From Bog-473 sp963809715 (GTDB taxonomy: Bacteria > Actinomycetota > Acidimicrobiia > Acidimicrobiales > RAAP-2), in contig CAWEKO010000002.1 of the NCBI GenBank assembly GCA_963809715.1, positions 310,001 to 374,000 of the forward strand: a stretch of DNA of 64,000 nt, read 5' to 3'. Below, in pieces: positions 42,157 through 50,216 of the stretch. The stretch's first letter is position 1. Each line of letters opens with the position of its first letter. The notes beneath the pieces are model-generated. The model searched no databases. It was not told where the DNA came from and saw only the letters and a list, made by a program, of their open reading frames with translations. The translations under genes and the position numbers were made by a program.

Positions 42157-43455
42157 TCAGGCCGGCGGGGTGAAGGCGGCCACCAGCTCGACGTGTTCGG
42201 TCATGGGGAAGATGTCGAAGGCACGAAGGGTGTCGAGGCGCCATCGCGCGCCGGTGAGGACGCCGGCGTCGCGGGCGAAAGAGGCCGGGTCGCAGGCGAC
42301 GTAGACGAGCAGGCGCGCGCTGGCGGCGTGGTGCTCGGCCAGGGCCCTGGTCACGTCGGTGCCGGCGCCCTGGCGGGCCGGGTCGAGGACGATCACCTGG
42401 GGCGCGCCGATCTGCGTGCCTACGAGCTCGGCCGTCACGGCCGCCTGTTGGACCCGGAGCCCCGGATAGGACGCGCCGTTGTGACGAGCGTCCGCGCAGG
42501 CAGCCGAATCCCGTTCGACGGCCAACACCGACCCGTTCGGCCCGACCGACGACGCCAGCGGGACCGAGAACAGCCCGGCCCCGGCATAGAGGTCGACCAC
42601 GTGCTCATCGGGACGGGGTGCGGTGACGTCGAGGACCGCGTCGAGAAGCGCCTCGGCCGCGCCGACGTGGACCTGCCAGAAGACGCCGGCCGTCACACGG
42701 AAGACGTAGTCGTGCACCGCGACGTGCACTGCGCCAGGTTCGCGCTGGACGCGGCGGCGGAGCACCAGGCCGACGTCGGGCGAGAGGGCCGGAATCCGGG
42801 GCGAGGCACGCCCGTGCGGGGCGACGACGACGAGCGACTGATCGCTGCCACCCGGCGATGCGCCCGTGACCACCTCGAGCTCCGACGCCCCCGGCCACGA
42901 CGCAGTGAGCGCGCCCGTGGCCTCGACGGCGGGGGTGGCCACCGGGCAGCGGTCGATGTGCTCGAGTTGATGGGAACGGTGGCGCCGGAAGCCGACCCGG
43001 CCTCCCCGGTCCACCGCCACCCGCACCCGGCTGCGCCAGCCGAGGCCCTCGGCGTCCCCGGCGACCGCCTCCACGACTACCTCACGCTCCAGGCCGGCCA
43101 CCCGGGCCAGCTGTTCCTCGATCCGCGCCGCCTTGAGCCGGCGCTGGGTCCCGAGCGCAATGTGCTGGTAGTCGCAGCCGCCACAGCGCCCCGGCCCGGC
43201 GTGCGGGCACGGGGGTTCGACCCGGTCGGGCGCGGCCTCCAGGACGGCTACCGCATCGGCCCGCAGGTAGGAGCGGCTGGTCTCGGTCACCCTGGCCCGG
43301 ACCCGCTCACCGGGCATCGTGTGCCGGACGAAGACCACCCGCCCGTCCGGGGCCCGGGCCACGCACCCGCCCCCGGTCGCCACGGCGCCCACCTGGAGTT
43401 CCAGCTCGTCCCCGGCCGCCGCCTCCGCGACCTCGGGCCGGCCCGGGCTCGTCAT
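42157..43455 (-). CDS. TrmA/RlmD-type RNA (uracil-C5)-methyltransferase
   Basis: A 432-residue class I SAM-dependent RNA methyltransferase. An N-terminal TRAM-like domain (ELQVGAVATGGGCVARAPDG, about 15-35) leads to an iron-sulfur cysteine cluster CPHAGPGRCGGCDYQH (about 80-95; a further cysteine follows in DRCPVATP). The catalytic domain has VVDLYAGAGLFSVPLA (SAM loop), IVLDPARQGAG, and the catalytic-cysteine segment YVACDPASFARD, where most homologues read SCNP. It methylates uridine in tRNA or 23S rRNA. Actinobacterial members are usually annotated only as class I RNA methyltransferases; the exact site is unknown. It is convergent with the winged-helix gene, 4 bases apart. There is no clear ribosome site at ATG 43455. 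Confidence 0.88.
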   Translation of the reverse strand: MTSPGRPEVAEAAAGDELELQVGAVATGGGCVARAPDGRVVFVRHTMPGERVRARVTETSRSYLRADAVAVLEAAPDRVEPPCPHAGPGRCGGCDYQHIALGTQRRLKAARIEEQLARVAGLEREVVVEAVAGDAEGLGWRSRVRVAVDRGGRVGFRRHRSHQLEHIDRCPVATPAVEATGALTASWPGASELEVVTGASPGGSDQSLVVVAPHGRASPRIPALSPDVGLVLRRRVQREPGAVHVAVHDYVFRVTAGVFWQVHVGAAEALLDAVLDVTAPRPDEHVVDLYAGAGLFSVPLASSVGPNGSVLAVERDSAACADARHNGASYPGLRVQQAAVTAELVGTQIGAPQVIVLDPARQGAGTDVTRALAEHHAASARLLVYVACDPASFARDAGVLTGARWRLDTLRAFDIFPMTEHVELVAAFTPPA

Positions 43456-43567
43456 GGCGGGCGATCGTAGGGCAACGGGGACGCCCTTCCATCGGAGGTC
43501 GCCACCGGCGCCGTTTGAGCGGGCGGGGGCTCGGCCCGACAATGGGGGGAGAAATTCTGAGGGCGGC

Positions 43568-43594
43568 TGTCGATCAGGGACGATGCTGTTCGTC
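43568..43594 (+). promoter_or_regulatory. Predicted ECF42 target promoter (autoregulatory)
   Basis: TGTCGA (43568-43573), 17 bases, then CGTC (43591-43594). As I recall, the published ECF42 target consensus is TGTCGA in the -35 region and CG(A/T)C in the -10 region. The predicted start at about 43600 leaves a 35-base leader with the GAAGAGGAG ribosome site before the DGPF gene. It would make the DGPF-sigma operon self-activating. Confidence 0.6.
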
Positions 43595-43634
43595 GTGTGA
43601 GCACGAACCACCCCGAAGAAGAGGAGAATCCATC

Positions 43635-43979
43635 ATGCGCTACCTGCTGTTGATCGCCGGAGACGAAAGTGTCGTCAACACCGCCAATGACGGCGATGAG
43701 GGGATGTCGCCCGAGTACGCCGAGTTCGTCAAAGACGCGGCGGAGCGCGGCATCCTCCAGGGCGGCGACCGCCTGCGCCCGACGTCCGACGCCACGACCG
43801 TGCGAGTGCGCGAAGGCGAGGTCCTCACGACCGACGGTCCCTTCGCCGAGTCCAAGGAACAGCTGGCCGGTTACTTCCTGATGGACTGCAAAAACCTGGA
43901 CGAGGCCATCGAGGTGGCCGCGCTGATCCCCGGCGCCAAGTCGGGCTCCGTCGAAGTGAGGCCGATCTGGGAGATGTGA
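43635..43979 (+). CDS. DGPF-domain (YCII-related) protein
   Basis: A 114-residue protein of the YCII-related fold: MRYLLLIAGDES at the N-terminus and the diagnostic TTDGPFAESKEQLAGYFLMDC (about 67-87), ending with SVEVRPIWEM. The DGPF motif names the family. Its biochemical role is not known, but such genes are the constant partners and main targets of ECF42 sigma factors. The ATG follows GAAGAGGAG by 8 bases. The stop overlaps the start of the sigma gene by 4 bases (GTGA), so the two are translationally coupled. Confidence 0.92.
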   Translation: MRYLLLIAGDESVVNTANDGDEGMSPEYAEFVKDAAERGILQGGDRLRPTSDATTVRVREGEVLTTDGPFAESKEQLAGYFLMDCKNLDEAIEVAALIPGAKSGSVEVRPIWEM

Positions 43980-45235
43980 CGGCTGGTGCCGAGGTCGAGG
44001 GCGCCGTGGCCGACGCCTTCCACGCCGAGTGGGGACGCGTCGTTGCGACCCTGGTCCGCCTTACGGGCGACTGGGACCTGGCCGAGGAGTGCGCGCAGGA
44101 TGCCTTCGCCACCGCGCTGGAGCGCTGGTCCCGCGACGGCGTCCCTCGGCGCCCCGGCGCCTGGCTCACGACGGTGGCCCGGAACCGGGCCCTCGACCGG
44201 CTGCGCCGGGACCGGCTCGGCGCGTCCAAGGAACGAGAGGTAGCCGTGCTGCAGGCCGATCCGGACGGGGACGGGCCACCGCCGGGCGACGGCGACGGGA
44301 CCGATGAGGTCCCCGACGATCGCCTCCGCCTCATCTTCACCTGCTGCCATCCTGCGTTGGCCTTCGAGGCACGTGTCGCGCTGACCTTGCGCACGCTGGT
44401 CGGCATGACGACGGCCGAGATCGCCCGCGCCTTCCTCGTTCCCGAATCGACCATGGCCCAACGCCTCGTCCGGGCCAAGCGCAAGATCCGCAACGCCGGC
44501 ATCCCCTTCGTGGTCCCGCCGGCCCACCAGCTGCTCGAGCGCACAGCGGCGGTGCTGGCCGTCATCTACCTGCTCTTCAACGAGGGGTACACCGCCAGCA
44601 CGGGCAGCGACCTGGTGCGGCGCTCACTCAGCGACGAGGCCATCCGCCTGGGCCGCACCCTCTGCATGTTGATGCCCGACGAGCCCGAGGCCCTCGGTTT
44701 GCTTGCGCTCATGCTGTTCCACGACGCCCGCCGTGCGGCCCGGGTCGACGCCGCCGGTGACCTGATCCTGCTGAGCGACCAGGACCGTTCCCTCTACGAC
44801 CCCGACCAGATCGCCGAGGGCCGGGTCCGCCTGGCCGCCGCCGTGCGCCTGGCCCGCCCCGGTCCCTTCCAGGTCCAGGCGGCCATCGCGTCGTCGCACG
44901 TCGGCGCCGAAGGGACGGACTGGGCCGAGGTGGTCCGGCTCTATGACCAGCTCTACGCCCTGGCACCCTCCGCCGTCGTCGCCCTCAATCGGGCTGTGGC
45001 GGTCTCGCTGAGCGAGGGTCCCGAAGCCGGTCTGGTCCTGGTCGAACGGATCGAGGCCGACGGGGAGCTGGGTGAGTACCACCTGCTGCCGGCGGCCCGA
45101 GGCGACATGTTGCGCCGGCTCGGTCGCCCAGTGGAGGCGGCCCGGGCGTACCGCCGGGCCCACGACCTGGCGGGCACGGACGCCGAGCGCCGCTACCTCG
45201 AACGACGGCTCGCCGAGACCGGCGCGCCGGTTTGA
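43976..45235 (+). CDS. ECF42-group RNA polymerase sigma factor with C-terminal TPR-like extension
   Basis: A 419-residue sigma factor, about twice the length of an ordinary ECF sigma. Region 2 is about residues 12-75 (RLTGDWDLAEECAQDAFATALERW, then GAWLTTVARNRALDRLRRDR). Region 4 is about 110-175 (RVALTLRTLVGMTTAEIARAF, then PESTMAQRLVRAKRKI). The C-terminal 230 residues (DUF6596/TPR-like: AVLAVIYLLFNEGYTAS, RLYDQLYALAPSAVVALNRAVA) form the extension that in ECF42 proteins is needed for activity. No anti-sigma gene is present, as usual for this group. It starts at GTG overlapping the DGPF stop. The inducing signal is unknown. Confidence 0.93.
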   Translation: MTAGAEVEGAVADAFHAEWGRVVATLVRLTGDWDLAEECAQDAFATALERWSRDGVPRRPGAWLTTVARNRALDRLRRDRLGASKEREVAVLQADPDGDGPPPGDGDGTDEVPDDRLRLIFTCCHPALAFEARVALTLRTLVGMTTAEIARAFLVPESTMAQRLVRAKRKIRNAGIPFVVPPAHQLLERTAAVLAVIYLLFNEGYTASTGSDLVRRSLSDEAIRLGRTLCMLMPDEPEALGLLALMLFHDARRAARVDAAGDLILLSDQDRSLYDPDQIAEGRVRLAAAVRLARPGPFQVQAAIASSHVGAEGTDWAEVVRLYDQLYALAPSAVVALNRAVAVSLSEGPEAGLVLVERIEADGELGEYHLLPAARGDMLRRLGRPVEAARAYRRAHDLAGTDAERRYLERRLAETGAPV

Positions 45236-45325
45236 CAGGTCGCGGCCCCGGGGCCCATCGTTCCGTCCACCGGTCGGCGCGACACGGCGTCACGCCCAGG
45301 GAGACACGGAACGAGGCAGAGCTCG

Positions 45326-46237
45326 ATGGCAGGGATGTTGCAGGACAGGGTCGCGATCATCACCGGGGGCGGGCGCGGCATCGGCCGCGAGCACGCACTG
45401 CTCTTCGCGTCGCTCGGGGCCAAGGTCGTGGTCAACGACCTTGGCGGCGCGGTCGACGGGTCGGGCGCGGACGTTTCGGCGGCCCAGTCCGTGGCCGACG
45501 AGATCACGGGCGCGGGCGGCCAGGCCGTGGCCAACACCGACAGCGTGAGCTCCTTCGCCGGGGCCAAGGCAATGGTCGACCAGGCCGTGTCGAGCTTCGG
45601 CGACCTCCACGTCGTCGTGAACAATGCCGGCATCCTGCGTGACCGAATGCTGGTCTCGATGAGTGAGGACGAGTTCGACGCCGTCATCGGCGTTCACCTC
45701 AAGGGCACGTTCAACGTGACCCGGCACGCGGCCGACTACTGGCGCGAGCAGGCCAAAGCCGGGACGGTGGTCGACCGGGCCATCGTCAACACCAGCTCGG
45801 GCGCCGGGCTGCACGGCAACGTCGGCCAGACGAACTACTCGGCCGCCAAGGCGGGCATCGCCGCCATGACGGTGGTCAACGCCATGGAGCTGAACCGCTA
45901 CGGCGTGCGGGCCAACTGCATCGCCCCGGTGGCCCGCACCCGCCTGACCCTGCAAACCCCGGGCATGGGCGAGCCCATGCAGAACACCGTCTTCGACCCC
46001 GAGAACGTGTCGCCCCTCGTCGCCGTCTTGGCCTCGGAGACTTGCCCCTTCAACGGTCAGGTATTCAGCGTCTACGGCGGCTCCGTCGGTATCTACGGCG
46101 GCTGGTCGATCGCCGAGTCGGTCGACAGCGACGACCGCTGGACGCCCGAGACGCTGGCCGCCGCCATGGACACGTTGCCCCGCTCGGTCGAGGTCAACAG
46201 CCAGATCACGCAGTTGGCCAAACACATGAGCAGCTGA
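45326..46237 (+). CDS. SDR-family dehydrogenase (3-hydroxyacyl-CoA dehydrogenase-like)
   Basis: A 303-residue short-chain dehydrogenase. The coenzyme loop is TGGGRGIGREH (13-23), NNAG is at about 99-102, and the catalytic residues are Ser157/158, Tyr171 and Lys175 (NYSAAKAG). Asp38 in VVNDLGG indicates NAD preference. The NDLGGAVDGSGAD stretch and length resemble the dehydrogenase part of peroxisomal-type multifunctional enzymes acting on hydroxyacyl-CoA or steroid-like alcohols. It has 91 bases upstream of ATG 45326, with a modest ribosome site. Its last 20 codons are duplicated at 47235-47313, beyond the metallophosphoesterase gene. It probably oxidises the alcohol whose ketone the downstream Baeyer-Villiger enzyme could use; this is inference. 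Confidence 0.9.
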   Translation: MAGMLQDRVAIITGGGRGIGREHALLFASLGAKVVVNDLGGAVDGSGADVSAAQSVADEITGAGGQAVANTDSVSSFAGAKAMVDQAVSSFGDLHVVVNNAGILRDRMLVSMSEDEFDAVIGVHLKGTFNVTRHAADYWREQAKAGTVVDRAIVNTSSGAGLHGNVGQTNYSAAKAGIAAMTVVNAMELNRYGVRANCIAPVARTRLTLQTPGMGEPMQNTVFDPENVSPLVAVLASETCPFNGQVFSVYGGSVGIYGGWSIAESVDSDDRWTPETLAAAMDTLPRSVEVNSQITQLAKHMSS

Positions 46238-46248
46238 TGCTCTCGTAG
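46168..46248 (+). repeat. Left copy of an imperfect direct repeat (SDR 3' end)
   Basis: This copy covers the last codons of the SDR gene and the bases after its stop. Its core aligns with 47235-47313 with four mismatches and one 3-base gap over about 63 bases; the longest exact match is ATCACGCAGTTGGCCAAACA. After the core both copies also end in a TGCTCTC-x-TAG string. Confidence 0.85.
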
Positions 46249-46392
46249 ACGCCCCGATGAGGCCTCACGACTGGTGTCCGAGAACCCCAGACCATCGCGT
46301 GGGGACCAGAAACTGCCGGCGGCGAAATCCGATGTCCACGGGCGGGACCACAACGAGCTCCGTACCCGTCGCTCACGCTCGCCTGGCTTGCA

Positions 46393-47208
46393 TCATGTCG
46401 GCACAGAGGCGACGACGCCGTCGGGGCCAGAGGCAAATTGGTCTGAACGAACAACCGTCCAATCAGTTCCCTCCGGCTGCAAGATCTGCACCGTCAGGGC
46501 CCCGCCTTGGTCCATCGGCCCAACGAAGTCGAGCACGGCGTAGGAATTCGGCACTCCGCGCGTTCGTTTGCTGATGGCTGTGCCCGCGCCCACAGCCACG
46601 GCTCGGCGGCGCAACCCCTTGCTTTCGATGCTCACGACGTCCACCGAAGGCAGGTGGGTGTGGCCGGAGAGGAAGACGGACACACCGGACTCGGCGCACG
46701 CCTCGACCAGGGGCCTCCGGCCAACGAGGCCGGACCGACCAGCGGGCAAGACGGGGTGATGGGTGACCAGGAGCCGCCATGCCCCGGCGGGACCACTGCC
46801 GAGTGTGTCTCGGACCAGGCCGATCTGCCGAGCGGACAGATGTCCGGATTTCCAGCGCCACGGCGACATTGAGTCGAGTCCCAAGACCATGAGGTCCGAC
46901 GACACAAAGACCGGATCCAGGTTTCGGCTGATGAACTGCTCGTATCGCCGACTCGGCCGGAGCAGACGCTCCATCAGATGGACCAATGGCAGGTCGTGGT
47001 TGCCGACAACGCTCAGTAGTGGGCTCGGCAGCCTCTTGAGGAGTTCTCGAGCATCTGCGAATTCGCTTCGGAGAGCGCGCTGAGTGAGATCACCCGAGAC
47101 GACCACGAGATCCGGCCGCCGGGCCCGGACGTCGGCCAGCAATGACTCGGCGAGTGCGCCGACGTGGTCGCCGAGGTGGAGGTCTGACATATGGACGACG
47201 ACAGCCAC
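46393..47208 (-). CDS. Calcineurin-like metallophosphoesterase
   Basis: A 271-residue phosphoesterase with all motifs of the fold: DLH (Asp9, His11), VSGDLTQR, VVGNHDLP, LVTHHPVLPAG and FLSGHTHLPSVD. Two metal ions are bound. Members cleave phosphodiesters such as cyclic nucleotides, nucleotide-diphosphate lipids or DNA. It is predicted cytoplasmic. The start is GTG 47208; ATG 47190 is an alternative. It lies on the minus strand between two plus-strand catabolic genes, and an imperfect direct repeat of the SDR gene end brackets it. Its codon use is a little less GC-extreme than that of its neighbours, consistent with insertion. Confidence 0.88.
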   Translation of the reverse strand: MAVVVHMSDLHLGDHVGALAESLLADVRARRPDLVVVSGDLTQRALRSEFADARELLKRLPSPLLSVVGNHDLPLVHLMERLLRPSRRYEQFISRNLDPVFVSSDLMVLGLDSMSPWRWKSGHLSARQIGLVRDTLGSGPAGAWRLLVTHHPVLPAGRSGLVGRRPLVEACAESGVSVFLSGHTHLPSVDVVSIESKGLRRRAVAVGAGTAISKRTRGVPNSYAVLDFVGPMDQGGALTVQILQPEGTDWTVVRSDQFASGPDGVVASVPT

Positions 47209-47234
47209 CCCACCATGTTCGCGTCACTCGCCAG

Positions 47235-47313
47235 GGACGCGTTGCCCCGCTCGCTCGAGGTCAACCGCCGGATCACGCAGTTGGCCAAACATGAGGGGCC
47301 GGTGCTCTCTTAG
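47235..47313 (+). pseudogene. Right copy of the direct repeat: 3' remnant of an SDR gene
   Basis: In the plus-strand frame this copy reads ALPRSLEVNRRITQLAKHEG and ends in TAG (47311-47313), against LPRSVEVNSQITQLAKHMSS at the end of the intact SDR. The substitutions are conservative (V/L, S/R, Q/R), which suggests a once-functional paralogue rather than a recent copy. Only about the last 30 codons remain; the rest is replaced by the metallophosphoesterase gene. It ends 10 bases before the monooxygenase ATG. Confidence 0.7.
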
Positions 47314-47323
47314 GCTGCAGCGC

Positions 47324-49264
47324 ATGGCAGGGGAGCCCGCGACGGGGGACGACGGCACCGCGGTCGGCCGGGCCCGGGTCGAAGCCGCCGTGGCCAGCGC
47401 CGACGTGCACCCGCTCCTCTGCGCCGTGGCCAGCCTGACCGGCGACCTGGACCTCTTGCGACCCGACCTGGCCCCGGACCAGACCCAGCTCATCACCCCC
47501 ACCCGCGGCCTGGGACCCGAGCAGGTGGCCACGGCCCGCCAGCTCGCCGTCGAGGCCCTGGTGGCCCACGCGGCGGCCGGCGTGCCGGCCCACCGGCTCA
47601 CCCCCGACGAGCTCCGGCGGGCCTTCGCCTTCCTCGTCGGTGCGGTCTCGACCGAGAAGTGGGAGCGCTTCCTGCTCGAGGAGCTGGCCCTCGAGGGCGA
47701 TCCCCGGGCCCCGTCCTGGCATGTGGACCAGGTCCAGGTCTCCGACGGCCGAGATCGCTTCCGATGTGCGGTCATCGGCGCCGGTGCCTCGGGTCTGGCC
47801 GCGGCGCACCGGCTGCGCCAGGCCGGGATCGAGGTCACGGTGTTCGAGAAGAACCCTGACGTCGGCGGCACCTGGCTCGAGAACGTGTACCCGGGCTGCC
47901 GGGTCGACGTGCCCAACCAGCTCTACAGCTTCTCTTTCGCCCAGACCGATGAGTGGGCCTCGCGTTTCTCGGCCCAGCCCGATCTGCTCGCCTACCTCCA
48001 GGGCGTGGCCAAGGAGCTGCACCTGGGCGACGTCATCCGATTCGCCGCCGAGGTGACCGAGGCCCGCTTCGACGACGGGGCGGGGGAGTGGCGCCTTCGT
48101 GTCACCCCGTCGGGCGACCACGCTGCGTCCACGACCGAGACCTTCGACGCCGTCGTGTGCGCCGTCGGCCAGCTGAACCGTCCGTCGTTCCCCGCCGTCG
48201 AGGGCCGGGAGGACTTTGCCGGCCCCACGTTCCACTCGGCCGCCTGGGACCACACCGTCGACCTCAGCGGCCGGCGCGTCGCCGTGATCGGCTCGGGGGC
48301 GAGTGCGGCCCAGTTCGTCCCGCTCCTCGTCGACGAGGTCGCGCACCTCGATGTGTTCCAGCGCACCCCGCCCTGGCTCCTTCCCACGGACAACTACGGC
48401 GACCCCTTCCCGGCCGAGTTCCATGACCTCCTGGCGATGCTGCCCGAGTACGGGCGCTGGGAGCGCCTCTGGCAGTTCTGGCTCTTGCACGAGGGCCTGC
48501 TCGGCGCGGCCCGGGTCGATCCCGACTGGGACCAGGAGACCGAGGCGGTCAGCGCGGGCAACGACCTGGTGCGCTCCATGTTGCTCGACGTCCTGCGGGC
48601 CCAGGTGGCCGACGACGAGCTCTACGAGAAGATGATTCCGCACTTCCCACCCTTCGCCAAACGCGCCTTACGAGACGACGGGCGTTGGGCGGCCTCGTTC
48701 GCCCGCGACCACGTCGAGCTCGTCACGACGCCGCTCGCCGCCGTCACCCCGGCCGGCGTGCGTACGGCCGACGGCGTCGAGCATCGGGCCGACGTCCTCA
48801 TCTACGGCACGGGCTTCACCGCCTCGGACTTCGTCACCCCCATGCGCGTCTTCGGCCACGGTGGTCTCGAGCTCAACGAGGAGTGGGGCGGCGACGCCCG
48901 GGCCTACCTGGGCATCACCGTGCCCGACTTCCCCAACTTCTTCATGCTCTACGGGCCGAACACCAACCTCGTCATCAACGGCAGCATCCTGGTGATGGTC
49001 GAGTGCCAGGTGCGCTACATCGTCGAGGGCCTGGGCCGCCTGTTGCGAGCGGGAAAGCGCACGATGTCGTGCCGCCGTCCCGTCCACGATGCCTACGCCG
49101 ACGAGATGCAGCAGGGCAACGCCCAGATGGTCTGGGGCGTGGCCGACGTCCCCACCTGGTACCGCAACAAGCACGGGCGGGTCACCCAGAACTGGCCCTT
49201 CGACCTCCATACCTATTGGTCCCGCACGCTCGAGCCCGACCTGTCCGACTACGAATTGTCCTGA
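47324..49264 (+). CDS. Baeyer-Villiger-type flavin monooxygenase (HAPMO-like)
   Basis: A 646-residue FAD/NADPH monooxygenase. A helical N-terminal extension of about 140 residues, as in 4-hydroxyacetophenone monooxygenase, precedes the FAD loop VIGAGASGLAAAHRL (about 150-164). Then come PDVGGTWLENVYPGCRVD, the Baeyer-Villiger fingerprint FAGPTFHSAAWD (298-309) and the NADPH loop VIGSGASAAQFVP. It inserts oxygen next to a ketone carbonyl, making an ester or lactone. The fingerprint ends in D where classical enzymes have P, a known variant. ATG 47324 lies 10 bases after the SDR remnant. The esterase gene follows 10 bases downstream, so the two steps are probably coupled. Confidence 0.9.
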   Translation: MAGEPATGDDGTAVGRARVEAAVASADVHPLLCAVASLTGDLDLLRPDLAPDQTQLITPTRGLGPEQVATARQLAVEALVAHAAAGVPAHRLTPDELRRAFAFLVGAVSTEKWERFLLEELALEGDPRAPSWHVDQVQVSDGRDRFRCAVIGAGASGLAAAHRLRQAGIEVTVFEKNPDVGGTWLENVYPGCRVDVPNQLYSFSFAQTDEWASRFSAQPDLLAYLQGVAKELHLGDVIRFAAEVTEARFDDGAGEWRLRVTPSGDHAASTTETFDAVVCAVGQLNRPSFPAVEGREDFAGPTFHSAAWDHTVDLSGRRVAVIGSGASAAQFVPLLVDEVAHLDVFQRTPPWLLPTDNYGDPFPAEFHDLLAMLPEYGRWERLWQFWLLHEGLLGAARVDPDWDQETEAVSAGNDLVRSMLLDVLRAQVADDELYEKMIPHFPPFAKRALRDDGRWAASFARDHVELVTTPLAAVTPAGVRTADGVEHRADVLIYGTGFTASDFVTPMRVFGHGGLELNEEWGGDARAYLGITVPDFPNFFMLYGPNTNLVINGSILVMVECQVRYIVEGLGRLLRAGKRTMSCRRPVHDAYADEMQQGNAQMVWGVADVPTWYRNKHGRVTQNWPFDLHTYWSRTLEPDLSDYELS

Positions 49265-49274
49265 GCGGGCGCCC

Positions 49275-50204
49275 GTGCCCAGCCGAGCGCTGACCGACAT
49301 CCTGGCCCTCGTCCCGCCCGATTTCGCCGACCCAGAGGCCGACGTGGCGGCCGTGCGGGCCATGATGGCGCCGTTCCACGGGCATCCGGTGCCGCCCCAC
49401 GTGCAGGTGACCGAGGTCGAGCTCGGCGGGGTGCGCGGCGCCTGGTACGACGACACCCGCCAACCCGCGGCCGACCGCACGATCTTCCATTGCCACGGGG
49501 GCGGCTTCGTCTCGTGCCCGCTCGACGATTATCACTTCTACGGTGCGTTGCTGGCCGAGCGCTTCGCAGCCCGAGTTCTGTTGGTCGACTACCGCCTCGC
49601 ACCCGAGCACGTCTACCCGGCGGCCCACGACGACTGCCTCGCCGCCTACCGCGCCCTCGTACAGGGTGGCGCCGACCCGGCGCGTCTGGCGGTGAGCGGC
49701 GACTCCTGCGGTGGGCTGCTCGGGCTGGCCACCGTCCTGGCCGCCCACGACGAGGGCCTGCCCAACCCGGCCTGCTTCATGTCCATCTCGGGATGGTTCG
49801 ACCTCACGGTGGCGGGGGCGGGCGGCCAGAGCGACGCCGCCGCCGCCGAGTCGCCCGGCCCACCTGCCTCCGACCCGTTCCTCACGGCGGCGTGGGTGCG
49901 TCACCGCGGCCGTGACTATGTCGCCGGCCGTTACGACCTCGACGACCCCCACGTGTCGCCCGCCTACGCCGACCCGACCGGCCTGCCCCCGCTCTACCTC
50001 CCTGTGGCGCAGTACGACACCGTCCGCCAGGGCGTGTGGATCCTGGCCGCCGCCGCCCTCGCGGCCGGGGTCGACGTCACGGCCGAGTCCTGGCCCGGCA
50101 CGGTGCATGGCTGGCAGGGCCTGGTCAGCGTCGGCGTGCCCGAGGCGGAGGCCTGGTTCGTGCGGGCCCTGGCTTACCTCGACGACAAGGTTCCGCCGAA
50201 CTGA
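49275..50204 (+). CDS. HSL-family alpha/beta hydrolase (esterase)
   Basis: A 309-residue esterase of the hormone-sensitive-lipase family. The oxyanion motif HGGGF is at 74-78, the nucleophile in GDSCGG (Ser144), with a late Asp in QYDTVRQG and His in GTVHGWQG completing the triad. DYRLAPEHVYPAAHDD is the diagnostic family stretch. The start is GTG 49275, 10 bases after the monooxygenase stop, with no separate promoter space. It would hydrolyse the ester made by that enzyme to an acid and an alcohol. This pairing is familiar from ketone degradation pathways; the actual substrate is unknown. It is convergent with the transpeptidase gene. Confidence 0.9.
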   Translation: MPSRALTDILALVPPDFADPEADVAAVRAMMAPFHGHPVPPHVQVTEVELGGVRGAWYDDTRQPAADRTIFHCHGGGFVSCPLDDYHFYGALLAERFAARVLLVDYRLAPEHVYPAAHDDCLAAYRALVQGGADPARLAVSGDSCGGLLGLATVLAAHDEGLPNPACFMSISGWFDLTVAGAGGQSDAAAAESPGPPASDPFLTAAWVRHRGRDYVAGRYDLDDPHVSPAYADPTGLPPLYLPVAQYDTVRQGVWILAAAALAAGVDVTAESWPGTVHGWQGLVSVGVPEAEAWFVRALAYLDDKVPPN

Positions 50205-50216
50205 CGGCGAGGTCGA

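Noticed and set aside
45244..45255. GGCCCCGGGGCC palindrome after the sigma gene
   Set aside because: A 12-bp palindrome without loop or T-run is expected by chance at this GC content and is not a credible terminator or operator.
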